A stretch of 31,194 nt of DNA, from positions 1 to 31,194 of the forward strand of contig NZ_JYJG01000314.1 of assembly GCF_000955955.1 (NCBI RefSeq), in the 5' to 3' direction. This DNA is from Lentzea aerocolonigenes (lineage in GTDB: Bacteria; Actinomycetota; Actinomycetes; Mycobacteriales; Pseudonocardiaceae). The notes beneath the pieces are model-generated. The model saw only the letters and a program-made list of their open reading frames with translations, was not told the DNA's origin and ran no database searches. Both the position numbers and the translations under genes were made by a program. This document shows positions 28,058 through 31,194 of this stretch, in pieces. The first letter of the stretch is position 1, and each line of letters opens with the position of its first letter.

Positions 28058-30910
28058 ATGTCCGACCTGAACCGGCGGCAGCTCATGATGCTCGGCGCGG
28101 GGGTGGTGCTGTCGCAGGCGGGGTGGACCGCGGCCGGCACCGCCTCGGCGGCGCCGCCGGAGGTGCGGGCGGCGAACGACCTCGCGCTGTGGTACAGCGG
28201 CCCGGCCGGGAACGACTGGCTGCGCGCGCTGCCGGTGGGCAACGGCCGGCTCGGCGCGATGGTGTTCGGCAACACCGACACCGAACGCCTGCAGCTCAAC
28301 GAGGACACCGTCTGGGCCGGCGGTCCGCACGACTACAGCAACCCGCGGGGTGCCGGGTCGCTGGCCCAGATCCGGCAGCTCGTGTTCTCGAACCAGTGGA
28401 CGCAGGCGCAGTCGCTGATCGACCAGACGATGCTGGGCAGTCCGGCCGGGCAGCTCGCCTACCAGCCGGTCGGTGATCTCAAGCTGGCGCTGCCGTCCGC
28501 GTCCGTGAGCAACTACCAGCGCTCGCTCGACCTCACCACCGCGACGACCCTCGTGACGTACACGGCGAACAACGTGCGTTTCCGGCGCGAAGTGTTCGCC
28601 AGCGCACCGGACCAGGTGATCGTCGTGCGCCTGACCGCGGAGACACCGGGCTCGATCTCGTTCACCGCGACGTTCGGCTCACCGCAGCGCACCACGACGT
28701 CGAGCCCGGACGGCACGACGATCGCGCTGGACGGCACTTCCGGTTCCCAGCGGGGAATCGCGGGCACGGTCCGGTTCCTCGCGCTGGCCAAGGCCGTGGC
28801 GGACGGCGGTTCCGTCACCAGTTCCGGCGGCACGCTGCGGGTGAGCAATGCCAACGCGGTCACCGTGCTGATCTCCATCGGTACCAGCTATGTGGACTTC
28901 CGCACGGTCAACGGCGACTACCAGGGCATCGCCCGCAGCCACCTGAACGCCGCGCAGGGCGTCGCGTTCGACACCCTGCGGGCCCGGCACGTCGCCGACT
29001 ACCAGGCGCTGTTCGGGCGGGTGACGCTCGACCTCGGGCGCACGGCCGCGGCCGACCAGCCGACCGATGTCCGCATCACCCGGCACGCGAGCACCCCCGA
29101 CCCGCAGTTCTCCGTGCTGCTGTTCCAGTACGGCAGGTACCTGCTGATCTCGTCGTCGCGGCCCGGCACGCAACCGGCGAACCTGCAAGGGATCTGGAAC
29201 GACCAGATGGCCCCGTCGTGGGACTCGAAGTACACGATCAACGCCAACCTGCCGATGAACTACTGGCCGGCGGACACCACGAACCTCGGCGAGTGCTTCC
29301 AGCCGGTGTTCCGCATGATCAACGACCTCACGGTGACGGGCGCCCGTACCGCACAGGTGCAGTACAACGCCCGTGGCTGGGTCACCCACCACAACACCGA
29401 CGCCTGGCGCGGTTCCTCGGTCGTCGACTTCGCGGCGGCGGGCATGTGGCAGACCGGCGGGGCGTGGCTCTCGACCATGATCTGGGACCACTACCGGTTC
29501 ACCGGCGACGTGAACTTCCTGCGCACGTACTACCCGGCGCTCAAGGGATGCGCGCAGTTCTTCCTGGACACGCTCGTCAGCGAGCCGAGTCTCGGGTACC
29601 TCGTCACGAACCCGTCGAACTCTCCGGAGCTCAGCCACCACGCGAACGCGAGCGTGTGCGCCGGGCCGACGATGGACATGCAGATCCTGCGCGACCTGTT
29701 CGACGGCTGTGCGAGCGCGTCCGAGGTGCTGGGTGTCGACGCGGACTTCCGGACGCAGGTGCGGGCGGCGCGGCAGCGGCTCGCACCGATGAAGGTGGGC
29801 TCGCGCGGCAACGTCATGGAGTGGCTCTACGACTGGGTGGAGACGGAACAGAACCACCGGCACGTCTCCCACCTGTACGGCCTGCACCCGAGCAACCAGA
29901 TCACCAAGCGCGGCACCCCGCAGCTGCACACCGCGGCCCGTCGCACGCTGGAGCTGCGTGGCGACGCGGGCACCGGCTGGTCCCTCGCCTGGAAGATCAA
30001 CTACTGGGCGCGGCTCGAGGAGGGCGCCAGGGCGCACGACCTGCTCCGGTCCCTGGTGACGACGGAACGCCTGGCGCCCAACATGTTCGACCTGCACCCG
30101 CCGTTCCAGATCGACGGCAACTTCGGCGCGACCTCCGGCATCGCGGAAATGCTGCTGCACAGCCACAACGGCGAGCTGCACGTGCTGCCCGCGGTGCCGC
30201 CGGCATGGCCCGCTGGGGGTGTCACGGGCCTGCGCGGACGCGGCGGGTACACCGTCGGCGCGACGTGGGCGGCGGACGGCGCGATCACCCTGTCCGTCAC
30301 ACCGGATCGAGACGGCACCGTCCGCGTCCGCAACCGGATCTTCGGCGGAACCTTCGAGCTGCGTGACATCACCACCGGTACGGCGGTCCAGCCGGGCAAG
30401 CCGGAGGCCGACGTCGCCGAATTCACCGTCCAAACAGGACACACCTACCGCGCCACCGGACAGGGCACCGGTTCCGGACCGGTGGTGAAGCCCGGCGTGA
30501 ACTACCGGCTCGTCGCCCGCCACAGCGGGAAGGTCATCGAGATCAGCGGCGCCTCCACGGCACCGGGCGCGTTGCTGCAGCAGTGGTCCCAGACCGGCGG
30601 GCTCAACCAGCAGTTCGACTTCGTCGACTCCGGCGGCGGCTTCTACCGCGTCCGGGCCCGGCACAGCGGCCTGGTGCTCCAGGTCGCGAGCTCCAGCAGC
30701 GGCGCCGACGTCACCCAGCAGGCCGACACGAACGCGACGAACCAGCAGTGGCGGGTGGTCGACCAGGGCGGCGGAGTGATCAGCCTCGTCAACCGGCAGA
30801 GCAACCTCGCCCTGGACGTCTGGAGCGTGTCGACCGCCGACGGCGCCCGCGTCTCCCAGTGGAACCCCACCGGCGCGGACAACCAGCGATTCCAGGTCCA
30901 AGCAGTCTGA
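28058..30910 (+). CDS. Secreted GH95 alpha-L-fucosidase/alpha-L-galactosidase with ricin-type (CBM13) domain
   Basis: 950 residues, with GGAGG 6 nt before the ATG. The N-terminus (SDLNRRQLMMLGAG to TASAA) looks like a twin-arginine signal, unlike the Sec signals of most neighbours. The GH95 N-terminal beta-sandwich (about 45-290) starts LALWYSGPAGNDWLRALPVG. The (alpha/alpha)6 part has YTINANLPMNYW with the water-activating Asn pair, Glu in PSNSPELSHH (probable acid) and Asp in FQIDGNFGATSGI. HRHVSHLYGLHPSNQ is a family block. The last ~135 residues form a ricin beta-trefoil (NQQFDF, NQQWRV, NQRFQV). GH95 members cleave alpha-L-fucose or, on complex glucuronoarabinoxylan, alpha-L-galactose; the xylan setting favours the latter (inference). 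Confidence 0.94.
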   Translation: MSDLNRRQLMMLGAGVVLSQAGWTAAGTASAAPPEVRAANDLALWYSGPAGNDWLRALPVGNGRLGAMVFGNTDTERLQLNEDTVWAGGPHDYSNPRGAGSLAQIRQLVFSNQWTQAQSLIDQTMLGSPAGQLAYQPVGDLKLALPSASVSNYQRSLDLTTATTLVTYTANNVRFRREVFASAPDQVIVVRLTAETPGSISFTATFGSPQRTTTSSPDGTTIALDGTSGSQRGIAGTVRFLALAKAVADGGSVTSSGGTLRVSNANAVTVLISIGTSYVDFRTVNGDYQGIARSHLNAAQGVAFDTLRARHVADYQALFGRVTLDLGRTAAADQPTDVRITRHASTPDPQFSVLLFQYGRYLLISSSRPGTQPANLQGIWNDQMAPSWDSKYTINANLPMNYWPADTTNLGECFQPVFRMINDLTVTGARTAQVQYNARGWVTHHNTDAWRGSSVVDFAAAGMWQTGGAWLSTMIWDHYRFTGDVNFLRTYYPALKGCAQFFLDTLVSEPSLGYLVTNPSNSPELSHHANASVCAGPTMDMQILRDLFDGCASASEVLGVDADFRTQVRAARQRLAPMKVGSRGNVMEWLYDWVETEQNHRHVSHLYGLHPSNQITKRGTPQLHTAARRTLELRGDAGTGWSLAWKINYWARLEEGARAHDLLRSLVTTERLAPNMFDLHPPFQIDGNFGATSGIAEMLLHSHNGELHVLPAVPPAWPAGGVTGLRGRGGYTVGATWAADGAITLSVTPDRDGTVRVRNRIFGGTFELRDITTGTAVQPGKPEADVAEFTVQTGHTYRATGQGTGSGPVVKPGVNYRLVARHSGKVIEISGASTAPGALLQQWSQTGGLNQQFDFVDSGGGFYRVRARHSGLVLQVASSSSGADVTQQADTNATNQQWRVVDQGGGVISLVNRQSNLALDVWSVSTADGARVSQWNPTGADNQRFQVQAV

Positions 30911-30930
30911 CACGAACCGAAGGGACAACG

Positions 30931-30972
30931 ATGTTCCAACAGCACAAGGGGCCCTGCCATGTCCCGGCATAG
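30931..30972 (+). CDS. Possible 13-residue upstream ORF/leader peptide
   Basis: ATG at 30931 is preceded by AAGGG at 6-7 nt spacing, a better site than that of the esterase gene it overlaps. It encodes MFQQHKGPCHVPA and stops at TAG (30970-30972). The esterase ATG (30959) lies inside it in another frame, so translation could be coupled. Alternatively it is chance. Confidence 0.35.
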   Translation: MFQQHKGPCHVPA

Positions 30973-31194
30973 GTCCGTCATCGCCATGGCCGTCGCGAGC
31001 GCCGTGGTCTTCCTCGGCGCGGCCGGCATCGCACTCGGCGGCACGACCCCCGGCGAGGCCGGCGCGACGGCGGGCACGGCCGGATGCGGCAAGGCGCCCG
31101 CTCTGACCAGCGGCCAGCACACCATCAACACCGGTGGCCAGAACCGCTCGTACATCCTGCGGGTGCCGGCCGGCTACGACAACAACCGCCAGTA
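30959..31194 (+). CDS. Feruloyl esterase-like CE1/LpqC-type secreted enzyme, 3' partial
   Basis: The first 78 residues are in the window, and the gene runs off its end. ATG at 30959 has AAGGGG about 7 nt upstream. A hydrophobic signal segment (VIAMAVASAVVFLGAAGIAL) is followed by a short Thr/Gly/Ala stretch. The mature start CGKAPALTSGQHTINTGGQN, then SYILRVPAGYDNN, closely resembles the start of secreted feruloyl esterases (type B, polyhydroxybutyrate-depolymerase-like fold). No catalytic residue is reached. It follows GH95 by 48 bp and probably belongs to the GH10-led run. Feruloyl release from arabinoxylan would fit the neighbouring GH43 and CE1-type enzymes. Confidence 0.72.
   Translation, partial: MSRHRSVIAMAVASAVVFLGAAGIALGGTTPGEAGATAGTAGCGKAPALTSGQHTINTGGQNRSYILRVPAGYDNNRQ

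Noticed and set aside
28679..31120. An 813-codon antisense open frame over GH95
   Set aside because: Same cause as above: a compositional shadow with no domain, and it spans a gene boundary on the opposite strand.

Overview
This window comes from a high-GC actinomycete, most likely of the Pseudonocardiales (Lentzea, Saccharothrix or Actinosynnema type). That inference rests on GC-rich third codon positions, GTG and TTG starts, secreted CBM2 enzymes joined by pure poly-threonine linkers, ricin-type (CBM13) modules on exo-acting glycosidases, and LacI-type operators of the actinobacterial CebR/CelR kind. It is a dense locus for plant cell-wall breakdown: 21 genes, of which 17 visibly carry an export signal and one more is cut at its N-terminus. 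Only three genes are clearly cytoplasmic: a LacI regulator, a GntR regulator and an orphan sigma region-4 protein. I see no sugar transporter, no intracellular sugar metabolism, no RNA gene, no CRISPR array and no mobile element.

Layout. 1-2294 (+): 3' part of a GH95-like glycosidase with a ricin domain. 2328-2642 (-): small secreted protein. 2899-4704 (+): GH39-like glycosidase with a ricin domain. 4818-5732 (+): streptogrisin-like serine protease. 5927-7390 (+): GH54 arabinofuranosidase. 7482-10058 (+): GH9 cellulase, followed by a sigma region-4 protein (10129-10398). 16535 down to 10385 (-): an operon-like run CE3 esterase, GH62, GH27, GH43. 17762-16707 and 18660-17887 (-): LacI and GntR regulators. 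18960-21338 (+): right-handed beta-helix glycosidase with a ricin domain. 21508-21921 (+): small secreted protein. 23434-22001 (-): GH6 cellulase, divergent from a + strand run: GH10 xylanase (23823), GH43-CBM6 (25279), CE1-type esterase with CBM2 (26643), GH95 with a ricin domain (28058) and the start of a feruloyl-esterase-like gene (30959).

How it fits together. GH6, GH9 and GH10 cut cellulose and xylan backbones. GH43, GH54 and GH62 remove arabinose, CE3 and CE1 esterases remove acetyl and feruloyl esters, and GH27, GH95, GH39-like and beta-helix enzymes trim rarer side chains. The set suits a highly decorated arabinoxylan in its cellulose setting. CBM2 modules sit mostly on backbone and main-chain enzymes, ricin modules on exo-acting side-chain enzymes.

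Regulation is the most interesting part. At least four distinct palindromic operator classes sit 30-230 bp upstream of these genes: TGGGAGCGCTCCCA (GH9, GH10), TGAGAGCGCTCTCA (GH6, GH54, upstream of lacI), GTTAGCGCTAAC within a larger palindrome (CE3, GH6/GH10) and CGAACCGGTTCG (GH39-like, two copies). Only one LacI gene is in the window, so several regulators must converge here from elsewhere. The GH6-GH10 intergenic region carries three of the four classes.
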